A DNA stretch of 20,930 bases. It comes from Eutrophocola sp964629325. GTDB taxonomy: Bacteria; Pseudomonadota; Gammaproteobacteria; Pseudomonadales; Pseudohongiellaceae. A program made the translations under genes and the position numbers. Below are positions 1-7,417 of the stretch, piece by piece (the first letter of the stretch is position 1; each line of letters opens with the position of its first letter). The DNA lies in contig CAZVSC010000049.1 of NCBI GenBank assembly GCA_964629325.1, positions 1 through 20,930 on the forward strand, given 5' to 3'. The notes under the pieces are model-generated. The model searched no databases, was not told the origin of the DNA, and was given only the letters and a program-made list of their open reading frames with translations.

Positions 1-658
1 TGGTTTCGGGCGAGCCGAACATGACACCGATCTTCATGCGGATCTGGTTGATGAAAATAACCAGGGTATTGGAGGTCTTGATGTTGCCGGTCATCTTCCT
101 GAGCGCCTGGGACATCAGGCGCGCCTGCAGGCCCATGTGGGAATCACCCATATCACCCTCGATTTCGGCCCTTGGCGTCAGGGCGGCCACGGAGTCGATG
201 ACGACCACGTCGACAGCGCCGGAACGTACGATCATGTCGCAGATTTCCAGGGCCTGCTCACCGGTATCGGGCTGGCTGACCAGCAGGTTGTCCACGTCGA
301 CGCCGAGGGCTTCGGCATAGATGGGATCAAGGGCATGCTCGGCATCCACGAAGGCACAGGTACCGCCCAGCTTCTGGGCTTCGGCGATGACCTGCAGGGC
401 CAGGGTGGTTTTACCGGAGGATTCCGGGCCGTAGATTTCCACCACGCGCCCCCTGGGCAGGCCGCCAATGCCCAGGGCGATGTCCAGGCCCAGCGAGCCG
501 GTGGAAATGGCCGGAATGGCGATGCTCTCGGAGTCGCCCAGGCGCATCATGGAGCCCTTGCCGAACTGTCTCTCGATTTGCGCCAGTGCCGCGGATAATG
601 CTTTTTCCTTGTTCGGGTCTTTAACGGAGTCTTTGCTGGTATTTTTTTCTGCTGCCAT
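1..658 (-). CDS. recA: RecA recombinase, N-terminal part (cut by window edge)
   Basis: RecA forms ATP-dependent filaments on single-stranded DNA, drives homologous strand exchange and triggers LexA cleavage. The frame stays open from ATG at 658 to the window edge, giving about 219 of the usual roughly 350 residues. The start MAAEKNTSKDSVKDPNKEKA is followed by the typical IERQFGKGSMMRLGD segment, Walker A GPESSGKTT near residue 70, the VDAEHALDP segment, Walker B-like VVVVDSVAAL and the loop L1 region with GDSHMGLQARLMSQALRKMT; the last visible residues, NQIRMKIGVMFGSPET, enter the L2 loop. A weak AGGA lies about 12 bases before the start. It is transcribed away from mutS. No canonical LexA box is visible upstream (see findings). 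The C-terminal domain is outside the window. Confidence 0.98.
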   Translation of the reverse strand, partial: MAAEKNTSKDSVKDPNKEKALSAALAQIERQFGKGSMMRLGDSESIAIPAISTGSLGLDIALGIGGLPRGRVVEIYGPESSGKTTLALQVIAEAQKLGGTCAFVDAEHALDPIYAEALGVDVDNLLVSQPDTGEQALEICDMIVRSGAVDVVVIDSVAALTPRAEIEGDMGDSHMGLQARLMSQALRKMTGNIKTSNTLVIFINQIRMKIGVMFGSPET

Positions 659-925
659 GGCCGGAAAGGGTCCTGTTCTGAAGTGTTTTTCTGAGCGTTT
701 TGTACCGGAAAAATTGCATTGATTTAACGGAATTTTTGCCCAGGGGCGGGACTGAATTCACTGCAATTTGATGGCCTTCATTAAAGCAGAAAAGCGCTAT
801 TTTTGCCATACGGGAATGCCCCGATACAGGCACCATATTGTAAATAATTGGAGGCCCCCGGCCGAATCACGTAAAATCTTTTGCTTCATAAAAATAATCA
901 TTCCAGCAGTAATCGAGCCAGCCTT
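659..925. other. Divergent recA/mutS intergenic region
   Basis: This 267-base stretch holds the 5' regions of both recA (minus) and mutS (plus). It is more AT-rich than the flanking genes, as expected for a promoter region, but I cannot pick a confident -35/-10 pair on either strand. There is no CTGT-N8-ACAG box and no CTG-N10-CAG pair in the LexA-box arrangement. A strong Shine-Dalgarno-like GGAGG lies at 850-854 on the plus strand but has no start codon at a normal distance. Small open frames crossing it look like chance. Confidence 0.6.
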
Positions 926-3505
926 TTGAGCCAGTCCTCCACCCAGCACACACCCATGATGCAGCAGTACCTGAAGGTCAAGGCTGAGCATCCGGATGAA
1001 CTGCTGTTTTACCGCATGGGGGATTTTTACGAGTTGTTTTACCGGGATGCGGAAAAGGCGTCCAAGCTCCTCGACATTACCCTGACTGCCCGCGGCAAGT
1101 CTGCCGGAACGCCTATCCCCATGTGCGGCATTCCCTACCATGCCGCCGACCGCTACCTGGCCAAACTGGTGGATGCGGGCGTGTCCGTCGCCGTCTGCGA
1201 ACAGATCGGCGACCCGGCCACCAGCAAGGGACCGGTGGAACGCAAGGTCGTGCGCCTGATTACGCCGGGCACGCTCAGCGATGATGCCCTGCTCAAGGAA
1301 ACCCGCGATAACCTGCTGCTCGCCATTTTCAGTGACGGCAAACAGTTCGGCATCGCCACCCTCGATATCTCGAGCGGCCGCTTCTTCGTGCTGGAAGTGC
1401 CGGATGCAACAACCCTGTCCAGCGAGGTGCACCGCATCGCTCCAGCCGAGATCCTGGCCCCCGATGCCCTTGAACTGCCCGCCGACCTGTCACGGCACCG
1501 CGGGTTGCGCCAAAGACCGGGCTGGGAATTCGACCTGGATTCGGCCATGCGCATGCTGTGCCGGCAGTTCGGTACGGACTCCCTGCAAGGCTTCGGCTGC
1601 GCAGGCATGGACACCGCCATTCAGGCGGCGGGCTGCCTGCTGGGCTACGCCCGGGAGACGCAGCAGACCGACCTGCCCCACATCCGCTCCCTGCGCGTGG
1701 AGCAGACAGAGGACAGCCTGGTCCTGGACAGCATCAGCCGCCGCAACCTGGAAATCGACCGCAACCTCGACGGCGGCACTGACAACACCCTGCTTAGCAT
1801 TCTTTCCCGCTGCGCCACCCCCATGGGCACGCGCCTCCTGGGGCGCTGGCTGCACCGGCCGGTGCGCGACCATGGCGAAATCCGCCAGCGCCAGAATGCA
1901 GTGACCGCCCTGATTGCTGATTACCGTTTTGAAAACCTGCACGAGGTACTCGGTTCCGTCGGGGACATGGAGCGCATCCTGTCCCGTATCGCGCTGCGCA
2001 GCGCCCGCCCCCGCGACATCGCCCATTTACGTGATGCACTGGCCACGCTGCCGGCACTCTCCACGGAGGTCGCTGCCATCGATGCCCCCCGTCTGCAGGC
2101 ACTGGCCGACAACATCCAGCCTTATCCGGATCTCGCCGCATTACTGGCACGCGCCATTTTCGACAACCCGCCGGTGGTCATCCGTGAAGGCGGCGTCATT
2201 GCTGACGGCTTCGATGCCGAGCTCGATGAACTGAGGCAATTGAGCACCAACGCCGGCGACTTCCTGGCGAAACTGGAAGCCGAGGAAAAGGCCCGCACCG
2301 GTTTTTCCACCCTCAAGGTGGGCTACAACCGTGTGCACGGCTACTATATCGAGATCAGCCGCCTGCAATCGGAAGATGTGCCCGCTGATTACATTCGCCG
2401 CCAGACCCTGAAGAATGCCGAACGCTTCATCACGCCGCTGTTGAAGGAGTTCGAGGATAAAGTGCTGACCGCCCGCACGAAGTCCCTGGCCCGGGAAAAA
2501 CAGCTTTACGACGATCTCCTGGAAACCATCGCGGCCGACCTGCCGGCATTGCAGCTTACCGCATTCGCCCTGAGCGAACTGGACGTACTGGCCAATTTTG
2601 CCGAGCGCGCCAAGGCGCTCGATTTCAGCTGCCCCGAACTCACCGACAAGCCCGGCATCAGCATCACCAAGGGCCGCCATCCGGTCGTTGAGCACGTGAT
2701 GGAGGAAACCTTCGTGGCCAACGACATCAGTCTCGATGACGGCAACACCATGCTCATCATCACCGGCCCCAACATGGGCGGCAAATCCACCTACATGCGC
2801 CAGACGGCCCTGATCGTACTGCTGGCGCACACGGGCAGCTTCATTCCCGCGGCAGCGGCGTGCATCGGGCCGGTCGATCGCATCTTCACCCGCATCGGCT
2901 CTTCGGATGACCTGGCCGGCGGGCGCTCGACATTCATGGTGGAAATGACCGAAACCGCCAACATCCTGCACAACGCCACCGCCACGAGCCTGGTACTCAT
3001 GGATGAGATCGGCCGCGGCACCAGTACGTTCGACGGCCTCTCCCTCGCCTGGGCCAGCGCGGTATACATCGCCGCCGAAATCAAGGCCTATACCCTGTTT
3101 GCCACCCACTATTTCGAGCTCACGGCGTTGCCCGAGCTTTATCCCGGCATCCGCAACGTGCACCTGAACGCGACCGAACATGACAAGGGCATCGTCTTCC
3201 TGCATGCAGTTGAGCCCGGGCCTGCCAACCAGAGTTACGGGCTGCAGGTGGCCCAGCTCGCCGGCATCCCGCCCGAGGTCATCACCCGGGCCAGGCGCAA
3301 GCTCGGCCAACTGGAACAGGACGATCGCCAGACCAAGACTGCCACTGTGGGAGCATCGTCCCAGGCCGAACTGTTCGCCGAGCCTGCCCGCAGTCCGGCC
3401 CTGGACATGCTGGCCGAAATCCGGCCCGACGACCTGTCGCCGAAGCAGGCCCTGGAAATGCTGTACAGGCTCCGGGAACTGCTGGATTCCGGGGACTCTG
3501 CTTGA
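926..3505 (+). CDS. mutS: DNA mismatch repair protein MutS
   Basis: MutS recognises mispairs and small loops and recruits MutL. The mismatch-reading Phe-x-Glu motif is in GDFYELF (F34, E36 with this start). The connector, lever and clamp domains follow, then the ABC-type ATPase: Walker A GPNMGGKST at 614-622, Walker B LVLMDEIGRG with D693/E694, and the THYFEL switch segment. A QAELF stretch at about 813-817 matches the position of the beta-clamp-binding motif of E. coli MutS, and the C-terminal tetramer-forming helix region follows. The start is uncertain: an in-frame stop lies at 872-874; possible starts are TTG 881 (874 aa), TTG 926 (859 aa) and ATG 956 (849 aa). None has a good ribosome-binding site. 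TTG 926 was chosen because it gives MSQSSTQHTPMMQQY, close to known family N-termini, and a family-typical length (E. coli has 853 aa). Confidence 0.96.
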   Translation: MSQSSTQHTPMMQQYLKVKAEHPDELLFYRMGDFYELFYRDAEKASKLLDITLTARGKSAGTPIPMCGIPYHAADRYLAKLVDAGVSVAVCEQIGDPATSKGPVERKVVRLITPGTLSDDALLKETRDNLLLAIFSDGKQFGIATLDISSGRFFVLEVPDATTLSSEVHRIAPAEILAPDALELPADLSRHRGLRQRPGWEFDLDSAMRMLCRQFGTDSLQGFGCAGMDTAIQAAGCLLGYARETQQTDLPHIRSLRVEQTEDSLVLDSISRRNLEIDRNLDGGTDNTLLSILSRCATPMGTRLLGRWLHRPVRDHGEIRQRQNAVTALIADYRFENLHEVLGSVGDMERILSRIALRSARPRDIAHLRDALATLPALSTEVAAIDAPRLQALADNIQPYPDLAALLARAIFDNPPVVIREGGVIADGFDAELDELRQLSTNAGDFLAKLEAEEKARTGFSTLKVGYNRVHGYYIEISRLQSEDVPADYIRRQTLKNAERFITPLLKEFEDKVLTARTKSLAREKQLYDDLLETIAADLPALQLTAFALSELDVLANFAERAKALDFSCPELTDKPGISITKGRHPVVEHVMEETFVANDISLDDGNTMLIITGPNMGGKSTYMRQTALIVLLAHTGSFIPAAAACIGPVDRIFTRIGSSDDLAGGRSTFMVEMTETANILHNATATSLVLMDEIGRGTSTFDGLSLAWASAVYIAAEIKAYTLFATHYFELTALPELYPGIRNVHLNATEHDKGIVFLHAVEPGPANQSYGLQVAQLAGIPPEVITRARRKLGQLEQDDRQTKTATVGASSQAELFAEPARSPALDMLAEIRPDDLSPKQALEMLYRLRELLDSGDSA

Positions 3506-3534
3506 TTGTCACGCGCGCCACCCTTGAGTAGAAT
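3506..3534 (+). promoter_or_regulatory. Sigma70-type promoter of fdxA
   Basis: TTGTCA (3506-3511) and TAGAAT (3529-3534) are separated by exactly 17 bases, each matching the consensus hexamer at five of six positions. The -35 box begins at the base after the mutS stop codon, so fdxA can be transcribed independently of mutS. Transcription would start near 3541, leaving a leader of about 50 bases that contains a small hairpin (GGACC 3555-3559 with GGTCC 3565-3569). Confidence 0.7.
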
Positions 3535-3579
3535 GGCGCCTTTGTTGAATATCAGGACCGCATGGGTCCGAGGCTTATC

Positions 3580-3585
3580 GGGGGA
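3580..3585 (+). promoter_or_regulatory. Ribosome-binding site of fdxA
   Basis: GGGGGA ends five bases before the ATG at 3591, a good purine-rich Shine-Dalgarno at normal spacing, and it fixes the fdxA start. Confidence 0.65.
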
Positions 3586-3590
3586 CTACG

Positions 3591-3920
3591 ATGACCTTTG
3601 TTGTTGGCGAAAACTGTATCAAATGCAAGCACACTGACTGCGTGGAAGTGTGCCCGGTCGATTGCTTCTATGAAGGCCCGAATATGCTGGTCATCAACCC
3701 GGACGAATGTATCGACTGCGCCCTGTGCGAGCCGGAGTGCCCCGTGGACGCCATCTATGCCGATGATGAGCTGCCCGAGGACCAGAAGGACTTCCTGGCA
3801 CTCAACGAGGAGCTGAGCCAGAAATGGGAAGTCATCACCGAGATGAAGGACGCCCTGCCCGACGCCGAGGAATGGGCCAACAAGCCCGGCAAGCGCGAGC
3901 ATCTGCAGAAAGACTGGTAA
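3591..3920 (+). CDS. fdxA: Seven-iron ferredoxin (3Fe-4S / 4Fe-4S), FdxA type
   Basis: This is a small soluble electron carrier of the Azotobacter ferredoxin I family (109 aa here, about 107 in that protein). The cysteine pattern is visible: C9, C17 and C50 fit the ligands of the 3Fe-4S cluster, and C21, C40, C43 and C46 those of the 4Fe-4S cluster; C12 and C25 correspond to the extra free cysteines of the family. The clusters lie in CIKCKHTDCVEVCPVDC and CIDCALCEPECPVDA, followed by the acidic C-terminal extension characteristic of this type rather than of short 2[4Fe-4S] ferredoxins. It has its own promoter and ribosome-binding site and converges on rpoS. The electron partner cannot be told from context. 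The fdxA-rpoS adjacency is also known in Pseudomonas. Confidence 0.95.
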   Translation: MTFVVGENCIKCKHTDCVEVCPVDCFYEGPNMLVINPDECIDCALCEPECPVDAIYADDELPEDQKDFLALNEELSQKWEVITEMKDALPDAEEWANKPGKREHLQKDW

Positions 3921-3929
3921 AAACACCCG

Positions 3930-4835
3930 TTAGTCCTGCCTGGCCAACGCTTCCAGGCCGAGCCCTTCCTGCTCGATCATCTGCCGCAGTTTTTTCAACG
4001 CCGCTATCTGGATTTGCCTGACCCTTTCGCGGGTCAGGCCGATCTCCCTGCCGACCTCTTCCAGTGTTACCGATTCATGGCCGCGTAATCCGAAGCGGCG
4101 CGCCAGGATGTCGGCCTCCTTCTGCGTGAGCTTGTCGAGCCAGGTCTCGAGTTGTTTCAGCATGTCCTGTTCCTGGTAGAAAATGGCCGGGTCACTGTCC
4201 GCCTTGTCCGGCAGGACTTCGAGCAATGAAATGTCCGTGCCTTCACAGATGCTGTTATCCGCAGCACTGGTCTGGATATCGTGCCGCATCAGTTTGCGCA
4301 CCTTCCTGACAGGCTTGCGCCAGCGTCCCGCGATTTCAGATTCCGTGGGCGCCCGGTCGAACTCCTCTGCCAGCTCGCCGGAGATCTTCAGGCACGCATT
4401 GAGTTCCTTCATGACATGGATGGGCAGGCGAATGGTTCTGCCCTGGTTCATCAAGGCGCGATCGATGTTCTGTTTTATCCACCAGGTTGCATAGGTGGAA
4501 AAGCGGTAGCCGAGTTCGGGATCGAATTTTTCCACGGCCCGGATGAGCCCCAGATTGCCTTCCTCGATCAGGTCGAGCAGTCCCAGTCCCCGGTGCTGGT
4601 ACCGTTTGGCAATGGTAACGACCAGGCGCAGGTTGGCCTCGATCATCCGGTTTTTGCTGGCCCTGTCCCCGGCAGCCACACGCCGGGCCAGTGCCTGTTC
4701 CTCCTCGCTGTCGAGCAGGTGCTTTCGACCAATTTCGTTGAGGTACAAGGTTGTGCTGTCCGGCGCGGGACTGGCCTGGGGATTGGCGGGAGAAGGAATA
4801 ACGGGAGCTGAAGTGGTGGGATTGCCATTACGCAT
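3930..4835 (-). CDS. rpoS: RNA polymerase sigma factor RpoS (sigma S / sigma 38)
   Basis: RpoS directs RNA polymerase to stationary-phase and general-stress promoters. The 301-residue protein has a Pro/Ser-rich N-terminus (residues 1-26), region 1.2 from DSTTLYLNEIG, region 2 with RMIEANLRLVV, GLLDLIEEGNLGLIRAVEKF and FSTYATWWIKQNIDRA, the RTIRLPIHVMKELN segment with the lysine that is the RssB contact in E. coli, region 3, and region 4.2 with TLEEVGREIGLTRERVRQIQ near the C-terminus. The nlpD-rpoS neighbourhood supports RpoS over RpoD or RpoH. ATG 4835 was chosen over TTG 4841 because AGGA lies seven bases before the ATG but only one before the TTG. It is about 30 residues shorter than E. 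coli RpoS (330 aa), mostly at the N-terminus. Confidence 0.96.
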   Translation of the reverse strand: MRNGNPTTSAPVIPSPANPQASPAPDSTTLYLNEIGRKHLLDSEEEQALARRVAAGDRASKNRMIEANLRLVVTIAKRYQHRGLGLLDLIEEGNLGLIRAVEKFDPELGYRFSTYATWWIKQNIDRALMNQGRTIRLPIHVMKELNACLKISGELAEEFDRAPTESEIAGRWRKPVRKVRKLMRHDIQTSAADNSICEGTDISLLEVLPDKADSDPAIFYQEQDMLKQLETWLDKLTQKEADILARRFGLRGHESVTLEEVGREIGLTRERVRQIQIAALKKLRQMIEQEGLGLEALARQD

Positions 4836-4842
4836 ATTCAAG

Positions 4843-4846
4843 TCCT
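4843..4846 (-). promoter_or_regulatory. Ribosome-binding site deciding the rpoS start
   Basis: AGGA on the minus strand lies seven bases before ATG 4835, the optimal spacing; the in-frame TTG at 4841 is too close to it to be used. Confidence 0.6.
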
Positions 4847-4919
4847 TTTAAATATCGCAAGTAGGTTTAATGGAACAAGTATTCTTTAAATACCATCCGC
4901 AAACCTGCATCCCGGATTC

Positions 4920-4947
4920 AGTATACACCAACTCCGGTTGCTGTCGA
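4920..4947 (-). promoter_or_regulatory. Likely rpoS promoter in the nlpD-rpoS gap
   Basis: On the minus strand TCGACA (4947-4942) and TATACT (4925-4920) are 16 bases apart, each differing from the sigma70 consensus hexamer at one position. The elements lie just after the nlpD stop (4956-4958), so the transcript would start near 4913 with a leader of about 78 bases. In E. coli the main rpoS promoter lies inside nlpD and gives a leader of several hundred bases; an additional promoter inside nlpD cannot be excluded here. Confidence 0.6.
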
Positions 4948-4955
4948 CCCGATGT

Positions 4956-5783
4956 TCAGGACCCCGGCGGAAGGTAGGTCAAGGGATCCACCGGCTGGCC
5001 TTCCTGGCGGATCTCGAAGTGCAGCATGTCCTTGTCCACACCGGTCGAGCCCAGCTCCGCGATCTTCTGCCCACGTGTCACGCGTTCTCCTTCCCTGACC
5101 AGCAGTGCATCGTTGTGGGCATAGGCGCTCAGAAACATGTCGTTGTGCTTTATGATGAGCAGTTCCCCGTAGCGCAGCAGCCCGCTGCCGGCATAAACCA
5201 CTTCACCGTCCGCGGCGGCCAATACCGCATCCCCCTTACGGCCGGCGATATCGATACCCTTGCTTTCCACCCCGGCGGCATCGAAGCGGCCAACGATAGT
5301 ACCGCGATGCGGCCAGTCCCAGTTGATCGGCCCCTGCTGGACCCGGACAGGGCTCACCTGCACCGGTGCCGGTGGCGGCGTGGCTGCAGGTTGGCTCGAA
5401 CGTGAAGCCGGTGATGCAGAAGAGCCCTGCGGCAGGGGCTGGCGCGTCAATCCCGGCGACTGCCGGCTCGGTGTGGCAACTGCCTGGCCGGGCGCCGGCG
5501 TGGTCGCAACCAGCGGTCGCGCCCGTGGATCCACATTGAGAATCTGGCCCGGAATGATGGTGTATGGCGAGGACAGGCCGTTGGCCCTGGCGATATGCAT
5601 GAAATCCAGGTCGTAGATCCAGGCCACGGCGTACAGGGTTTCCCCGGCGTTGACGCGGTGAATACGGTCGGAATCCAGGAAGCGCGGCTCGTCGATCTCC
5701 GCCACCGGCGACTGGTAAGCGCTTGAGCATGCGGTCAGGATGCAGACCAGGCCAAGCAGGATTGTATGGGCGATGCGCATCAT
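4956..5783 (-). CDS. nlpD: Lipoprotein NlpD (LysM plus degenerate M23/LytM domain), amidase activator
   Basis: In E. coli, NlpD is an outer-membrane lipoprotein that activates the septal amidase AmiC. Residues 1-19 form a lipoprotein signal ending in the lipobox LTAC (Cys19), with Ser at +2, which favours outer-membrane sorting. A LysM peptidoglycan-binding domain spans about 41-86, then a Pro/Ala/Ser/Gln-rich linker (about 88-150), then an M23 domain (about 155-272). Zinc ligands are incomplete: the first His of the H-x3-D motif is Ser174 (Asp178 kept), and the first His of HxH is Met253 (His223 and His255 kept). This matches a non-catalytic regulator, as in E. coli NlpD. At 275 aa it is shorter than the E. 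coli protein (about 379), mostly in the linker. Its ATG overlaps the TGA of the upstream DUF368 gene (ATGA, 5780-5783), suggesting translational coupling. Confidence 0.93.
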   Translation of the reverse strand: MMRIAHTILLGLVCILTACSSAYQSPVAEIDEPRFLDSDRIHRVNAGETLYAVAWIYDLDFMHIARANGLSSPYTIIPGQILNVDPRARPLVATTPAPGQAVATPSRQSPGLTRQPLPQGSSASPASRSSQPAATPPPAPVQVSPVRVQQGPINWDWPHRGTIVGRFDAAGVESKGIDIAGRKGDAVLAAADGEVVYAGSGLLRYGELLIIKHNDMFLSAYAHNDALLVREGERVTRGQKIAELGSTGVDKDMLHFEIRQEGQPVDPLTYLPPGS

Positions 5784-6733
5784 GGCGATGGATCGGAAGC
5801 CGCGGGTTTCTCCGTGTTATTGTTGCCCGCCACCGTTTCCAGCAGCAAGACAAGCACCACGCCGGCCACTGCCAGGCCCAGGCACACCGGTGCGGAAAAT
5901 GCCTGCCCGGTTGCCTCGAGATAAGTATCCGGCAGCACGTGCCGGTACCTGGTGAACTCGAAGCCCTCCAGGGACACCTCGACTGCCACGCGCCAGGGCC
6001 ACAGCAGATAGAGGGAACCGGCCAGCATGCCGGTCAGCACGGCCAGCGTGTTTTCATGATGATGATGCAGCAGCCAGGACAGCAGGCGGGTGAACAGCAT
6101 CAGGCCGCACAGGCAGCCCGCCGCGAACACCACGATGACCGGCACATCGAAACCCGTCAGCGCCTCCAGCACCGGGGCATAGGCACCTAGCAGCAGCAGG
6201 ATGAAGGCACCGGAAATACCGGGCAGGATCATGGCGCAGATGGCGATGGCGCCGCAGAAGAAGTAATACACCAGTCCACCCCCGCTTTCACGCAGCGGCA
6301 GGAACGCCAGCAGCATGGCAAAGGCGGCGCCTGCAATGAGCAGGAGCCAGCGCTGCACATTCCACCGGGCAACGCCCATCGCCACATAGCGAATGGACGC
6401 CAGTACGAGGCCGGCAAAAAAGGCCAGCAGGTACGGCAACGCGCTGTCCATCAAGGAAATGATGAGGTTGCCGAACAGCAGCAGTGAGGTCAGGATGCCG
6501 GCCCCCAGGGTAAGCAGGAAGCGACCGTTCATGTAGCGCCAGGCCGCCAGGAAGCCTTCATGTTTCCAGACCACAAGCACATGCCAGCCGAGGGATTTGA
6601 TGGCATCCACCAGCTCTTCATAGATGTTGGTGATCAGGGCCACCGTGCCGCCGGAAACGCCGGGCACGGAGTCGGCGGCGCCCATGGCCATGCCTTTGAG
6701 AAACAATACGATGGAGTGGCGATCGATGTGCAT
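5780..6733 (-). CDS. DUF368 membrane protein, PopT-type undecaprenyl-phosphate transporter
   Basis: This 317-residue integral membrane protein belongs to the DUF368 family. Members of the family (PopT; VCA0040 in Vibrio cholerae) have been shown to return undecaprenyl phosphate across the cytoplasmic membrane for reuse in wall and glycan synthesis. Two related half motifs are visible: GAADSVPGVSGGT at 18-30 and MILPGISGAF at 168-177, typical of the family's paired re-entrant loops. Several hydrophobic helices are evident (about 72-94, 98-118, 129-146, 155-195, 200-220, 275-300). A HHHHE cluster lies near residue 220, beside a predicted membrane segment. The gene starts nine bases after the pcm stop and overlaps nlpD by four bases. 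It is not part of the E. coli surE-pcm-nlpD-rpoS group. Family assignment is firm; the substrate is taken from the family. Confidence 0.88.
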   Translation of the reverse strand: MHIDRHSIVLFLKGMAMGAADSVPGVSGGTVALITNIYEELVDAIKSLGWHVLVVWKHEGFLAAWRYMNGRFLLTLGAGILTSLLLFGNLIISLMDSALPYLLAFFAGLVLASIRYVAMGVARWNVQRWLLLIAGAAFAMLLAFLPLRESGGGLVYYFFCGAIAICAMILPGISGAFILLLLGAYAPVLEALTGFDVPVIVVFAAGCLCGLMLFTRLLSWLLHHHHENTLAVLTGMLAGSLYLLWPWRVAVEVSLEGFEFTRYRHVLPDTYLEATGQAFSAPVCLGLAVAGVVLVLLLETVAGNNNTEKPAASDPSP

Positions 6734-6742
6734 GTCAGGCCA

Positions 6743-7381
6743 CTAATTCTCCACACCGCCCAACAGGGGCACGAAACGGACGGCCTCGAGGGTTTCCGCA
6801 CTGATCTCGCCGTCGGTTTTCCGATACAGCTTCAATTCCTGCTGGTCGCGACCGCCCACAGGTATGACCAGTACACCGCCCTCCTTCAATTGCTCCAGCA
6901 GGGCCGGCGGTACTTCCGAGGCGGCACAGGTCGTGATGATGCAGTCGTAGGGTGCATGCTGGGGCCAACCCAGGTTGCCGTCGCCGCACTTGACGCTGAC
7001 ATTGCGGATCTTCAGTTCACGCAGGCGGTTGCGCGTGCGTTCGAGCAGCGGGCGGATGCGCTCGATGCTGTAAACGTGCTTGACCGACCCGGCGAGGATG
7101 GCCGTCTGGTAGCCACAACCCGTACCAATCTCGAGTATAACGGCATCATCGGGCGCCGCGTTGAGGATGGCTTCGGTCATGCGCGCCACGATGTAGGGCT
7201 GGCTGATGGTCTGGTTGAAGCCTATCGGCAGCGCCACGTCCTCGTAGGCACGGTGGGCGAGTGCCTCGTCGATGAACAGGTGCCGTGGCGTTGTACGAAT
7301 GGCCTCCAGCACGTCGATACGCTGGATCCCCTGCTCGATTAGCCGGTTGACCAGCCGCTCGCGGGTTCGCAGCGATGTCAT
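6743..7381 (-). CDS. pcm: Protein-L-isoaspartate O-methyltransferase
   Basis: Pcm methylates isoaspartyl residues in aged proteins with S-adenosylmethionine, starting their repair. Seen here are the family segments TPRHLFIDEAL, ALPIGFNQTISQPYIVARMT, the SAM-binding motif I VILEIGTGCGYQTAIL, the acidic post-I region YSIERI and a C-terminal EAVRFVPLLGG. The length is 212 aa (E. coli 208). ATG 7381 was preferred to the longer frame from TTG 7411: the ATG gives MTSLRTRERL, which aligns with known family N-termini, and has AAGG (7392-7389) seven bases upstream. surE ends 36 bases before this start and DUF368 follows after nine bases, so it belongs to the surE-pcm-nlpD-rpoS stress group. Confidence 0.95.
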   Translation of the reverse strand: MTSLRTRERLVNRLIEQGIQRIDVLEAIRTTPRHLFIDEALAHRAYEDVALPIGFNQTISQPYIVARMTEAILNAAPDDAVILEIGTGCGYQTAILAGSVKHVYSIERIRPLLERTRNRLRELKIRNVSVKCGDGNLGWPQHAPYDCIITTCAASEVPPALLEQLKEGGVLVIPVGGRDQQELKLYRKTDGEISAETLEAVRFVPLLGGVEN

Positions 7382-7417
7382 GCCGATGCCTTCATGCCTG
7401 ATCGAATTCAATTCCGG

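Noticed and set aside
2141..3310. 389-codon open frame on the minus strand inside mutS
   Set aside because: It is fully antisense to a clearly functional MutS and its translation shows no known motif; it is a by-product of GC-rich codon use.
5095..5270. NlpD as an active M23 endopeptidase
   Set aside because: Two of the zinc-site histidines are replaced (Ser174, Met253), so an activator role is more likely than hydrolysis.
7382..7411. Ten-residue extension of Pcm from TTG 7411
   Set aside because: ATG 7381 has an AAGG at seven bases and matches family N-termini; the TTG is less likely, though a purine-rich stretch lies ten bases before it.
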